Source: Pollutibacter soli (GTDB lineage Bacteria > Bacteroidota > Bacteroidia > Chitinophagales > Chitinophagaceae). Taken from it: a stretch of DNA of 64,000 nucleotides. Shown here piece by piece: positions 52,036-61,148 of this stretch. The stretch's first letter is position 1, and the number at the start of each line of letters is the position of its first letter. The notes beneath the pieces were generated by a model. The model ran no database searches. It worked only from the letters and a program-made list of their open reading frames with translations, and was not told where the DNA came from. The position numbers and the translations under genes are program-made. The stretch lies in assembly GCA_029269725.1 (NCBI GenBank), contig JARJHS010000002.1:682001-746000 (forward strand). The letters are read 5' to 3'.

Positions 52036-52755
52036 TTAACCATACATCTCGTGGTGAATATCTTTTTGATCGTATCCTATTTCTAAGATATGTTGTTTTG
52101 CTTCTTCAATCATTTGTTTCCAACCGCAGAGATAAAAATAGGCGGGTTTTTTTGTTGAAGCCATGCGTTTGTAAATCTCGTGAACATAACCTGTTTCTCC
52201 TGCCCATTCTTCCCTGGAAAGTACAGGCATGTAGTGAAACTGGGGAAGGGTTTCAGCAAGCTTTAAAAATTCATCATGGAACAGCAGATCTTTAGTCGTT
52301 CGGGTGCCAAAAATGAGATAAATGTTTTTATGCGCTAAGTTGTTCTCGACAATATGATGAAGCATGCTTCGGAATGGCGCTATGCCTGTGCCTGTACAGA
52401 TGAAGAATATATCCTTATCCAGAACATGTGGAAGTAAAAATCTGCCCTGCGGACCACGAACCCTGATTTCGTCTCCCTCCTGGATGGTCTTAAATAAATA
52501 TTCTGAAGCAACGATATCCTGGTTATGTACAATGATCAGCTCGAAAATATTGCTGTTGTTGGGCCAGGACGCGATGGAATAGCTGCGGATACGCTTTGAT
52601 TGCTTTTCGTCTATAGGCAATTCCAGCGTAATATGCTGCCCGGGTTGGAACTGAAATGACTCCAGCTCCGGAATTTTTATCCAGAACCGTCGGGTATGAG
52701 GAGCTTCTTCTTTTATACGGACAATTTCGCCTCGTCTCCAGGGTGGAGGGTTCAT
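52036..52755 (-). CDS. Ferredoxin-NADP reductase-like flavoprotein
   Basis: The 239-residue oxidoreductase has an N-terminal FAD-binding barrel with the RSYSIAS flavin motif and an NAD(P)-binding domain with GTGIAPFRSML and FLCG-like YFYLCGWKQMIEEAK. It has no [2Fe-2S] domain, so it must pass electrons to a separate partner. No partner adjoins on the same strand, and mfd is divergent. The exact electron acceptor is unknown. Confidence 0.9.
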   Translation of the reverse strand: MNPPPWRRGEIVRIKEEAPHTRRFWIKIPELESFQFQPGQHITLELPIDEKQSKRIRSYSIASWPNNSNIFELIIVHNQDIVASEYLFKTIQEGDEIRVRGPQGRFLLPHVLDKDIFFICTGTGIAPFRSMLHHIVENNLAHKNIYLIFGTRTTKDLLFHDEFLKLAETLPQFHYMPVLSREEWAGETGYVHEIYKRMASTKKPAYFYLCGWKQMIEEAKQHILEIGYDQKDIHHEMYG

Positions 52756-52863
52756 TCAAAAGTTTCTGCGAAATTAAGGCCTAAGTTTTAATCACCTGTT
52801 CCCAAATCAGGATGAGGCGACTTGTTAAATGTTTTGGACTGGAAATATTCACGTCGCTTGCAC

Positions 52864-52871
52864 TATCTTTG
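52864..52871 (+). promoter_or_regulatory. -7 promoter box of mfd
   Basis: TATCTTTG is an exact match, 49 bases before the ATG at 52921, which shows the frame before 52921 is leader. Confidence 0.6.
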
Positions 52872-52920
52872 CAGATTCCAAAAGAAAAGCAGCCGGAACA
52901 AAATCCGGAATGATGAGCGA

Positions 52921-55900
52921 ATGAACCTGGAGACATTGCTGGAAAAATATAAAGCAGATCACCGCATAAAATCAATTGCGGCCGGAGTCCTGTTGCCTGA
53001 TCCCAAAAAGATATATTTACGGTACCTGAATGGAAGCGCTGCTGCTTTTGTATTTTCCGCGGTTTACGATCAGCCGGAACATTATCCCAACAGCCACCTT
53101 ATTATCCTGGATAGCGCAGAAGAGGCAGCTTATTTCCACAATACACTCGAAAGCCTGATCAACCCGATTGATCTGTTTTACTTCCCTTCTTCATTTAAAA
53201 AGAAAAAGGATTTCAGTGTTCTGAACAGCAGCCATATCATGCTGCGAACGGAAGCGTTGACAAGAATCGCGGGTGGATCTAACCGAAAAATCATCGTAAG
53301 CTATCCGGATGCAGTGCAGGAGAAAGTCGTGGTTCCCAAAACTTTGACGGGTCATATCATCAGTATAAAAACCAATGACACTCTCAATATCGACGAGCTG
53401 ATGGAGAGGTTTGTCGGTTATGGTTTTGAACGAACCGATTTTGTATATGAGCCTGGCCAGTTTGCGATGCGCGGCGGTATTCTTGACATCTATTCTTTTG
53501 GAAACGAAAAACCATATCGTGTTGAGTTGTTCGGAAACGAAGTTGATTCGATCAGGATTTTTGATCCGGAAACGCAGCTCAGTGAAAGGAAATTACTACA
53601 GGTCAATATCATTCCGAATATTGAATTGAATATTGATCAGTCGGATAAGATTCCGCTTCCTGAATTTCTTCCGGAGAATACAGTGGTGTGGGTCAACGAT
53701 TGGAGTGTTCTGAAGGAACGATTACTTGATCAGCAGGAGGACCTTGATTTGTTTCTACAGAGAAAAGAAAGCCGGCAGGCGGCTCCGCCTGATGAAGATG
53801 GCGTTCAGTCAGATTTTAATGAAAACGATCTTGTTGATACCGGTACTTTATTGCAGTTATTTGAAAAAAGACATTTGATAGAGTTCGGTTATGCCTCTAC
53901 TTTATCTTCTGTTGACGAACAAATAGCATTCAATACAAAATTGCAACCGGCCTTCAACAGGCAGTTTGATTTATTGATAAAAGATTTGAAAGGCTGGGAG
54001 CAAAAGAATTTTGCCACTTTCATTTTTGCGGAGAACCCAAAACAACTCGAAAGGCTGCACAGCATATTTACCGATCTGAATCAGCAGATCAATTTCACGC
54101 CAATTCCCGTTGCAATTCACGAGGGTTTTATTGATGAAGATCTGAAGGTAGTTTGCTATACAGATCACCAGGTTTTTCAACGGTATCATAAGTACAAGGT
54201 CAAGCAGGCTTACAATAAAAGTAAAGCGCTAACTATTCGTGCGTTGAAGGAGCTGCAGCCGGGTGACTATGTTGTGCATATCGATCATGGAGTTGGTGTT
54301 TACAGTGGCCTGCAGAAAATGGATATTGGTGGCAAGTACCAGGAAGCTGTTAGGATTCTGTATAAAGACAATGATATTCTGTATGTCAATATCAACAGCC
54401 TTCACAAGATCAGCAGGTATACAGGTAAGGAAGGGCATGTACCAAAGGTGAATAAGATTGGTAGTGATGCATGGCAGAAACTTAAAGAAAAAACCAAGAC
54501 AAGGGTTAAACAGATCGCTTTCGATCTGATCAAATTATACGCGCAACGAAAAGCGCAGCCGGGCTTTGCACATTCTCCGGATAATTATATGCAGACTGAA
54601 CTGGAGGCTTCCTTTATGTATGAGGATACGCCGGATCAGAGTAAGGCTTCTGCGGATGTGAAAAAAGATATGGAAAGTCCGCATCCGATGGATCGTTTGG
54701 TCTGTGGTGATGTTGGTTTTGGAAAGACAGAGATTGCTGTTCGCGCTGCATTTAAAACCTGCATTGATGGCAGGCAGGCTGCTATATTAGTACCTACAAC
54801 AATTCTTGCGTTTCAACATTTTAAAACTTTCAGTGAGAGGTTAAGAGATTTCCCGGTTAAGGTTGATTTTGTCAATCGTTTCCGTTCAGCAAAGGAAAAG
54901 AAGGAAATTCTGAAAAATCTCGAAGAAGGAAAAGTTGATATCATTATCGGTACGCATGGTTTGCTTGCGAAGGATGTAAAATTTAAAGAACTTGGATTAT
55001 TAGTAATAGATGAGGAGCAGAAGTTCGGTGTTGGTCATAAAGAGAAAATGAAAACACTAAAAACGGAAGTGGATTGTCTTACGCTTACGGCAACGCCTAT
55101 ACCAAGGACGCTTCAGTTCAGTTTGATGGGGGCCCGCGATCTCAGCATCATCAATACGCCGCCACCGAATCGTCAGCCGATCCAAACTGAAGTACAGGTT
55201 TTCAATGAAGACTTTATTCGTGACGCACTCTATTTCGAAACAGAAAGGGGAGGACAGGTGTTCTTCATTCATAACCGAATACAGGGATTAGCTGAAATGG
55301 CCGCATTGATCAGGCATTTGTGCCCGGATCTCAGCGTTGGTTTTGCGCACGGTCAGCTGGAAGGGCATGAACTCGAGGAGCGCATCATGGATTTTATTGA
55401 TAAAAAATATGATATTCTGGTATGTACAAATATTGTTGAAAGCGGAGTAGATATTCCGAACGTAAATACGATTATTGTCAACAATGCGCATCAGTTTGGT
55501 CTCAGTGATCTTCATCAGTTGAGAGGAAGGGTTGGAAGAAGCAATAAAAAAGCATTCTGTTACCTGCTTGCACCACCGGTGAGTACGCTACCGTCGGATT
55601 CAAGAAAAAGATTACAGACGTTGGAACAACACAGTGATCTGGGAAGTGGTTTCCAGATTGCCATGCGCGATCTTGATATCCGTGGGGCGGGAAATATGCT
55701 GGGTGGCGAGCAGAGTGGGTTCATGGTAGAGATCGGTTTTGAAATGTACCAGAAGATACTCGATGAGGCAATACGCGAGCTGAAGCGTACTTCGTTCAGG
55801 GAAGTGTTTAAAGAAGAGATCAGTAAGGAAGATGATTTCGTCCAGGATTGTACCATTGATACAGATCTCGAAATACTGATTCCCGATTCGTATGTAGAGA

Positions 55901-56310
55901 ACATAACGGAAAGGCTCACCCTGTACACACGCCTGGACAATGCAAAAGACGCAATAGAACTCGAAGCATTTCATAAGGAGCTTGAAGATAGATTCGGGCC
56001 GGTTCCGTCCGAAGTGGAAGATCTGTTTCTCACAGTGAAATGTCGTAAGACCGCGGTTGAACTCGGTTTCGAACGTCTTGTTCTTAAGCAGGAAACGCTG
56101 CGTTGTTACTTCGTAAATAATCCCGACAGCCCTTATTTTGAATCCTCTATTTTCCAGGGAATACTGGACTTTATTCAACATCGTATAAACACCGGAAAAC
56201 TCAAACAAGTCGGCCGGAATTTTATGCTGATCGTAGAAGATGTAAAAACAATGCAGCAGTTATTTACTCTGCTTTCCAGGATGAAGTCCTCAATCAATGC
56301 CGTTGCCTGA
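52921..56310 (+). CDS. mfd: Transcription-repair coupling factor Mfd
   Basis: The ATG at 52921 is chosen because a perfect promoter lies between it and the upstream in-frame ATG at 52822. The 1129-residue translocase has UvrB-homology domains at the N-terminus (YEPGQFAMRGGILDIYSFG) and an RNA-polymerase-interaction domain (LQPGDYVVHIDHGVGVYSGL). Helicase motifs are RLVCGDVGFGKTE (Walker A), VIDEEQKFGVGH (DEEQ) and TATPIPRTLQFSLMGARDLS, and a C-terminal TRCF domain follows. It removes stalled RNA polymerase and recruits UvrA to template lesions. Confidence 0.95.
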   Translation: MNLETLLEKYKADHRIKSIAAGVLLPDPKKIYLRYLNGSAAAFVFSAVYDQPEHYPNSHLIILDSAEEAAYFHNTLESLINPIDLFYFPSSFKKKKDFSVLNSSHIMLRTEALTRIAGGSNRKIIVSYPDAVQEKVVVPKTLTGHIISIKTNDTLNIDELMERFVGYGFERTDFVYEPGQFAMRGGILDIYSFGNEKPYRVELFGNEVDSIRIFDPETQLSERKLLQVNIIPNIELNIDQSDKIPLPEFLPENTVVWVNDWSVLKERLLDQQEDLDLFLQRKESRQAAPPDEDGVQSDFNENDLVDTGTLLQLFEKRHLIEFGYASTLSSVDEQIAFNTKLQPAFNRQFDLLIKDLKGWEQKNFATFIFAENPKQLERLHSIFTDLNQQINFTPIPVAIHEGFIDEDLKVVCYTDHQVFQRYHKYKVKQAYNKSKALTIRALKELQPGDYVVHIDHGVGVYSGLQKMDIGGKYQEAVRILYKDNDILYVNINSLHKISRYTGKEGHVPKVNKIGSDAWQKLKEKTKTRVKQIAFDLIKLYAQRKAQPGFAHSPDNYMQTELEASFMYEDTPDQSKASADVKKDMESPHPMDRLVCGDVGFGKTEIAVRAAFKTCIDGRQAAILVPTTILAFQHFKTFSERLRDFPVKVDFVNRFRSAKEKKEILKNLEEGKVDIIIGTHGLLAKDVKFKELGLLVIDEEQKFGVGHKEKMKTLKTEVDCLTLTATPIPRTLQFSLMGARDLSIINTPPPNRQPIQTEVQVFNEDFIRDALYFETERGGQVFFIHNRIQGLAEMAALIRHLCPDLSVGFAHGQLEGHELEERIMDFIDKKYDILVCTNIVESGVDIPNVNTIIVNNAHQFGLSDLHQLRGRVGRSNKKAFCYLLAPPVSTLPSDSRKRLQTLEQHSDLGSGFQIAMRDLDIRGAGNMLGGEQSGFMVEIGFEMYQKILDEAIRELKRTSFREVFKEEISKEDDFVQDCTIDTDLEILIPDSYVENITERLTLYTRLDNAKDAIELEAFHKELEDRFGPVPSEVEDLFLTVKCRKTAVELGFERLVLKQETLRCYFVNNPDSPYFESSIFQGILDFIQHRINTGKLKQVGRNFMLIVEDVKTMQQLFTLLSRMKSSINAVA

Positions 56311-56390
56311 GACCTGGTCCAGGATTAATACCAACCAGACCCTCAGTAGAATTCAAGTATTAAATCAGCTTCCAAAACTCGCATGATCTA

Positions 56391-56418
56391 ACGTTCGACT
56401 TTCTACGTTTCACGTTTT
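56391..56418. repeat. 7-base-period array, ACGTTNN type, four units
   Basis: ACGTTCG, ACTTTCT, ACGTTTC, ACGTTTT, 80 bases after the mfd stop. Confidence 0.6.
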
Positions 56419-56505
56419 TCCTGAAGTCATACATCCAAATGCCTTCCAGCAGCGACTTTATCTTATTATTCTGAATTTTTCGGCCGGAATTTCAATTTAA
56501 AAACG

Positions 56506-56515
56506 TAACGCGTTA
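56506..56515. repeat. Short perfect palindrome upstream of the DUF4870 gene
   Basis: TAACGCGTTA, 10 bp, 43 bases before the ATG at 56559, is a possible operator; it is short enough to be chance. Confidence 0.3.
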
Positions 56516-56558
56516 GCATTTAACCGGAAATTGATTATTTTAATAAAAACGAAAAACA

Positions 56559-56930
56559 ATGTCAACAAATTCAGGTAACACCGAATATTTGGGTACGGAA
56601 ACAACACCCACGTATACACCTAACGGCGACGAGCGCACGCTGGCAATACTTGTGCATGTCCTGTCCATCTTTTTCTGGCTATTTCCTGCGTTGATTATTT
56701 ATCTTATAAAAAAAGATGAATCTCCATTTGTCGCCGCTCATGCAAAAGAACAATTGAATTTCCAGATAACTATTTCGATAGTTTACATCGCTCTTTTTAT
56801 ATCCATTGTTGGAATATTCTTTCTCTGGGTGCCAGGCATCTTTGTATTGATCTTCTGTATCATTGGCGCAATAAAAGCCAGTGATTTAAAGCTGTACAGG
56901 TTCCCGATGAACTGGAGAATTATAAAATAG
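56559..56930 (+). CDS. DUF4870 domain membrane protein
   Basis: The 123-residue protein has a polar N-terminus of about 25 residues and then the DUF4870 pattern: LAILVHVLSIFFWLFPALIIYLI, KKDESPFVAAHAKEQLNFQ and a long hydrophobic hairpin. The family, distantly Tic20-like, has no settled role. It is monocistronic, with a strong terminator 17 bases after the stop. Confidence 0.9.
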   Translation: MSTNSGNTEYLGTETTPTYTPNGDERTLAILVHVLSIFFWLFPALIIYLIKKDESPFVAAHAKEQLNFQITISIVYIALFISIVGIFFLWVPGIFVLIFCIIGAIKASDLKLYRFPMNWRIIK

Positions 56931-56947
56931 TTTGTTGTTGAGTCAAT

Positions 56948-56981
56948 AAAAAAGCTGTCATCACAAGATGACAGCTTTTTT
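56948..56981 (+). terminator. Strong rho-independent terminator of the DUF4870 gene
   Basis: A perfect 15-bp stem (AAAAAAGCTGTCATC with GATGACAGCTTTTTT) has an ACAA loop and T runs on both sides, so it can serve both strands. A 7-base-period array begins at the next base. Confidence 0.9.
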
Positions 56982-57030
56982 ACGTTTTACGCCCAACGTT
57001 TAACGTTCAACGTATTACGTTCAACCTTTA
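56982..57030. repeat. 7-base-period array, ACGTTNA type, seven units
   Basis: ACGTTTT, ACGCCCA, ACGTTTA, ACGTTCA, ACGTATT, ACGTTCA, ACCTTTA without gaps. It starts directly after the terminator and its last unit contains the DUF1080 gene stop codon. Confidence 0.7.
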
Positions 57031-57765
57031 CATTGGCCTGATCCAGATATTGCGATAGGATACAGGGTTGCCGTGATCCTGCAATGAAATGGGTTCTTTA
57101 TCACCATGTTTTTTATACTCAGGAGAACCTATGTATTCTGTGCCGCCCCAGAGTTCGCGATTATTCTGTACAAGAATACCATTCTGAAAAACAGTAACTC
57201 TTGCCGGACTTTTCAGAATTCCATTTTCATAAAAACGTGGAGCTGTAAAAATCACATCGTAAGTCTGCCATTCTCCCGGAGGACGACAGGCATTCACCAA
57301 TGGTACGAGTTGTTTGTAAATACTTCCCGCCTGTCCGTTGACGTACGTTTTGTTATTGTAGTTATCGAGCACCTGTAACTCATATTTGCCCATCAGAAAA
57401 ATACCGCTGTTGCCACGACCCTGGCCGTCACCTTTTACAACTGCAGGTGTTCTCCATTCAATATGCAGCTGGCAATCACCAAAACCTTCCTTTGTAGTAA
57501 TTCCTCCTGTGCCACCTGTTACGGTCATTGCGCCATCTGCAATTGTCCATTTAATATCAGTACCTCTGTCTGCTTTCCAGCTGGAAAAATCTTTTCCGCT
57601 GAATAAAACGATTGCATCCGAAGGCGCATCTGCAGACGTTTTGCCCGGAGTAACTACCGGAGGTACGGGCTCATAATATTCTGAAAGTTTTGGATCCCCC
57701 TGGCGCTGCGCCTGAGCAGCAAGAATACACGAAAACGCTACCAACAGTCCCGCTGTTTTTTTCAT
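57028..57765 (-). CDS. Exported DUF1080 protein (3-keto-disaccharide hydrolase-like)
   Basis: The 245-residue protein has a signal peptide (1-19, ending AQAQ) and a LamG-like DUF1080 domain: IVLFSGKDFSSWKAD, GGITTKEGFGDCQLHIEWRTP, GNSGIFLMGKYELQVLDN and the C-terminal PISLQDHGNPVSYRNIWIRP. Some members hydrolyse 3-keto-disaccharides. It lies three bases after the Gfo/Idh/MocA gene on the same strand, so the two are almost certainly co-transcribed, consistent with a sugar 3-oxidation route in the periplasm. Confidence 0.92.
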   Translation of the reverse strand: MKKTAGLLVAFSCILAAQAQRQGDPKLSEYYEPVPPVVTPGKTSADAPSDAIVLFSGKDFSSWKADRGTDIKWTIADGAMTVTGGTGGITTKEGFGDCQLHIEWRTPAVVKGDGQGRGNSGIFLMGKYELQVLDNYNNKTYVNGQAGSIYKQLVPLVNACRPPGEWQTYDVIFTAPRFYENGILKSPARVTVFQNGILVQNNRELWGGTEYIGSPEYKKHGDKEPISLQDHGNPVSYRNIWIRPM

Positions 57766-57768
57766 TGT

Positions 57769-59091
57769 TTAGATTTTTGGCAATTTGTAATTGTTATGAT
57801 AACTCTCTTTGATATAGGCGTCAGCTTTCGCATCATTGAAGCCATTTTTCTGTTTGTCCCAGAATAATTTCTTTCCGGTACGATAGGCGATATTTCCCAT
57901 CTGGCAAACCTGGGCAACATTTGCTCCTGCTGTAATTGGTGCAGTCAGCTGTGTGAAATCCCTTGACTTTACAGCGGCGATGAAATTCTTGGTATGATTT
58001 CCTAAACCATCATCCGATCTTTTTACATCAGGAACTGCTTCCATTTTTCCTTTCTCAGGAATAACTACCCAGCCGCCACGATCGAGTACAAGCGTACCGT
58101 TATTTCCGATAAATGCAATACCATGATCCCTTCCGTAGTTGCCATTATTGATCGCCTGTGCATGTTCCCAGAGCAGGATGAAATCTCCATAATCATACAC
58201 GGTTGCAAGTGTGTCAGGAGTTTCTGATGCATCATCAGGGTATGCCATTTTTCCTCCGGATGCCATTACAGAAATCGGTTCCTGTGCATTCATACCGAGT
58301 AAAGCATAATCCACCAGGTGTACTCCCCAGTCAGTCATCAATCCGCCGGCATAATCCCAGAACCACCTGAAATTAAAATGAAAGCGATTTGGATTGAATG
58401 GTCTTTTTGTAGCAGGGCCTAACCACATTGTATAATCCACACCGGCAGGAACCGGGCCATCGGGTTGTACAGGAACGTTTTTCATCCATCCCTGGTAAGC
58501 CCAGGTTTTCGCCATTCTTATCTTACCGAGCTGGCCACCTTTTAGAAATTCGAGAGCTGATTTGAAGTGTGCGTTGCTTCTCTGCCATTGACCTACCTGC
58601 ACAGCGCGACCGTATTTTTTCTGTGCTTCCACCATCACTCTTGTTTCTGCAATAGAGTTTGCGATAGGTTTTTCCACATAAACATCTTTTCCGGCCTGGC
58701 AGGCTTCCACCATCTGAAGGCAATGCCAGTGATCCGGAGTACCGATGATTACAACATCTACATTTTTGTCGTCGAGCAGCTTACGGTAATCACCATAAGT
58801 TGCCGGTTTCATGCTGAAGTTTTTTTCGAGATCCCCCAACCTTTTGGTGACAACATTCGAATCCACATCGCATATCGCTGTACATACCACTTCAGGATTA
58901 TTCTTCAGCATGGAGTTCAGATCGGACCAGCCCATGCCATTGATTCCGATCGCACCAACCCTGATCTTGTCCTGGAACATTCTGGTGGGAGTGATCCCGG
59001 CCATCAGGCGGTCGGGGAAACCAGCTGACAATCCAATGCCTGCTGACAGCAATGCTGAGTTCTTAATAAATTTCCTACGTGAGTCACTCAT
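57769..59091 (-). CDS. Tat-exported Gfo/Idh/MocA family oxidoreductase
   Basis: The start at 59091 gives MSDSRRKFIKNSALLSAG, a twin-arginine signal (SRRKFIK); the longer frame would bury it. The mature protein (440 residues in all) has an N-terminal Rossmann fold (RVGAIGINGMGWSDL), the YVEKPIANS motif with the catalytic-type Lys, and a C-terminal beta domain (TDWGVHLVDYALLG). Tat export suggests it folds with its NAD(P) before crossing the membrane. With the DUF1080 partner it probably oxidises or interconverts a sugar at C3. The substrate is unknown. Confidence 0.9.
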   Translation of the reverse strand: MSDSRRKFIKNSALLSAGIGLSAGFPDRLMAGITPTRMFQDKIRVGAIGINGMGWSDLNSMLKNNPEVVCTAICDVDSNVVTKRLGDLEKNFSMKPATYGDYRKLLDDKNVDVVIIGTPDHWHCLQMVEACQAGKDVYVEKPIANSIAETRVMVEAQKKYGRAVQVGQWQRSNAHFKSALEFLKGGQLGKIRMAKTWAYQGWMKNVPVQPDGPVPAGVDYTMWLGPATKRPFNPNRFHFNFRWFWDYAGGLMTDWGVHLVDYALLGMNAQEPISVMASGGKMAYPDDASETPDTLATVYDYGDFILLWEHAQAINNGNYGRDHGIAFIGNNGTLVLDRGGWVVIPEKGKMEAVPDVKRSDDGLGNHTKNFIAAVKSRDFTQLTAPITAGANVAQVCQMGNIAYRTGKKLFWDKQKNGFNDAKADAYIKESYHNNYKLPKI

Positions 59092-59173
59092 CTTGGCAAG
59101 TTTTTGTTGATTGATTTTGAAAATGGAATTTACTACTTTTCGGTGTTTGACCACAGTCAGCAAATGCAGAAAA

Positions 59174-61129
59174 CTATCTTATAAGAGTTACGATGCCTTT
59201 TTTACTAAACAACTTGCCGTCATTCTGAATTCCCTGCGTTACCCAAATGAAGTTTCCGCTGTCAGCAAGCCTGGCATTGACACGGCCATCCCAGCCTATA
59301 TTGAAATCTGAAGTACTGAAAATCAATTTACCCCAGCGATCATAAACTTTCAAAAATTGAAATTTTAATCCAACAGGGAAAGCTTTCAGAACATCATTTT
59401 TATTGTCTCCATTTGGTGTAAACGCGGTGGGTACATATATCTCCGGTCCTTTGAATACTCTTACTCTGATGGTGTCCGAACTGGCACAACCGGCAGGAGA
59501 AGAAGCAGTCATGATCAATTGAGCATCATCGCTGAATCTGCCGACGGGATTTGCAATATTCGGATCTGATAAACCAAAAGGTGGCGACCAGCTGTAACTC
59601 ACTCCACCCGAACCCTGTAACTGAAATGGTTGATCAATTGCAACGATCGTATCACGACCTGCAAAAGCATTGGTTGCAAATACATTTACATTTTCTGTAA
59701 ACACATCAGAGTTGCATCCATTGGCCGCAATGCCTTCCAGCTTTACAGGATATGTACCTGCTGCATCAAAACTCAATTGAATATTTGCCCCACTGCTATC
59801 TGCAACACCGTTAAAATACCAGATCCATTTTGAGACAGGAACAGAAGAAGTAATATTTGTAGCGTACAGATTCAGTTCCTCGCCTGCACAGACGTTGGAG
59901 GCTGTAAAAGAAACACCAGGCACAGGATCAATCTTAAGATTTCTTGTTGCCGTATCTGATACACAACCTTCAGCCGTTTTTACCTGCAGGCTAATCGGTA
60001 TAGTCCCCACCGGCATCCCCGAAGGAAAATCGGGATGCTGACTTGTATAGGTTGTACCATTCACTTTCCATTGCCAGTTATTGATCGTACCAAATTCTAC
60101 CGTTGAAGAATCCATCAATTGAAACGGCCGTCCTTCGCAAAGTTTTTGTGGTTCGTATGCTGGTTTTGCAATCGGGTCCGATCCAACGATTACCCGTAGC
60201 CGAAAAGTATCCGATATACATCCGTTATTTCCAAGAATATTCAACCTGACATTATATATCCCTGGTGCAGAATACAAATGTGCAGGGATAGTTTGTAAAG
60301 TATCTGTTGTCCCATCACCCAAATCCCAGAACCATTTTACAATTTTTCCGAATGAAGCACTACTATCAACAAATTGAATCGGCGTTCCATAACAGGTAAC
60401 ATTATTACTTATACTCCTGATCCCCGGGTTTAATGCTGTACAAAATCTTTGCAGATTAACAGATCCTCCTGTTGATCCCGTAAACCCCCAGAACACCATC
60501 GGATCGCCCCTGAAAACTGTACTGATCAGATCGATATTTGTTGATACCCGCTCAACACCATCAACAGATGCTTTGTAAACTTTTGTTGCAGCATTCCATT
60601 CAATCCGGAATAAATGCCATTGACCATCTTCGATATTCGGGCCATTACTGATCGCTGTAACTGGTCCTGCGAGGTTGTTGGCACTATTATGGTTCAGATC
60701 CCCATCACGTTGTATGGCGATGTGATCAAAGTCAGGGTCGTTGTTGTTGGTGTTCTGCCAGGTATCGATGGTAACACCCACAGAAGGAGTTACATTTTCA
60801 AAACCAAGGCCGCCGCCAACAGATCCGATATTTGTACTTATCGGCTGCAGTACAAAAGCAATTCCATCTGCACCCTGCTGATCAATCGTACCGAGAAAAA
60901 CACTGAATTTGAAATCAAAGTTTTCGCGCAGATCAATCTTGTAAATATTCCACACAGATCCCGATTGATTCAACACAGGACTCGTCAGCGTATAACAGTT
61001 GCAATTGTCCTGTGTTGCATTGCCATTGAGAAAATAAGGATTACTTACCTGTGCCTCTGCAATAGAGGCAATCGCAAAAAATAATATCGGCAGGAAGATC
61101 CGGATGACAAGGGTATGCAGATAAAGCAT
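59174..61129 (-). CDS. Type IX secreted protein: L-type lectin, PKD-like repeats, CHU_C sorting domain
   Basis: The 651-residue protein has a signal peptide (1-26, ending AEAQ). Residues about 28-235 form an L-type (legume-like) lectin domain (FSVFLGTIDQQGADGIAFVLQP, GVTIDTWQN, HLFRIEWNAATK). About three PKD-type beta-sandwiches follow (WFWDLGDGTTDT, WQWKVNGT, WIWYFNGVAD). The last 85 residues are a gliding-motility-associated CHU_C domain (YVPTAFTPNGDNKNDV, KVYDRWGKLIFST, WDGRVNARLADSGNFIW). It should be exported by T9SS and bind surface glycans. The lipoprotein gene upstream is 19 bases away. Confidence 0.92.
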   Translation of the reverse strand: MLYLHTLVIRIFLPILFFAIASIAEAQVSNPYFLNGNATQDNCNCYTLTSPVLNQSGSVWNIYKIDLRENFDFKFSVFLGTIDQQGADGIAFVLQPISTNIGSVGGGLGFENVTPSVGVTIDTWQNTNNNDPDFDHIAIQRDGDLNHNSANNLAGPVTAISNGPNIEDGQWHLFRIEWNAATKVYKASVDGVERVSTNIDLISTVFRGDPMVFWGFTGSTGGSVNLQRFCTALNPGIRSISNNVTCYGTPIQFVDSSASFGKIVKWFWDLGDGTTDTLQTIPAHLYSAPGIYNVRLNILGNNGCISDTFRLRVIVGSDPIAKPAYEPQKLCEGRPFQLMDSSTVEFGTINNWQWKVNGTTYTSQHPDFPSGMPVGTIPISLQVKTAEGCVSDTATRNLKIDPVPGVSFTASNVCAGEELNLYATNITSSVPVSKWIWYFNGVADSSGANIQLSFDAAGTYPVKLEGIAANGCNSDVFTENVNVFATNAFAGRDTIVAIDQPFQLQGSGGVSYSWSPPFGLSDPNIANPVGRFSDDAQLIMTASSPAGCASSDTIRVRVFKGPEIYVPTAFTPNGDNKNDVLKAFPVGLKFQFLKVYDRWGKLIFSTSDFNIGWDGRVNARLADSGNFIWVTQGIQNDGKLFSKKGIVTLIR

Positions 61130-61148
61130 GAAGGCGACGGCTTACGAT

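Noticed and set aside
52822-52920. Upstream ATG start for mfd
   Set aside because: A perfect -7 box lies inside the extra segment, and Mfd homology begins at 52921.
23563-57030. Heptamer arrays as CRISPR
   Set aside because: Units are 7 bases with no spacers, and there are no cas genes.
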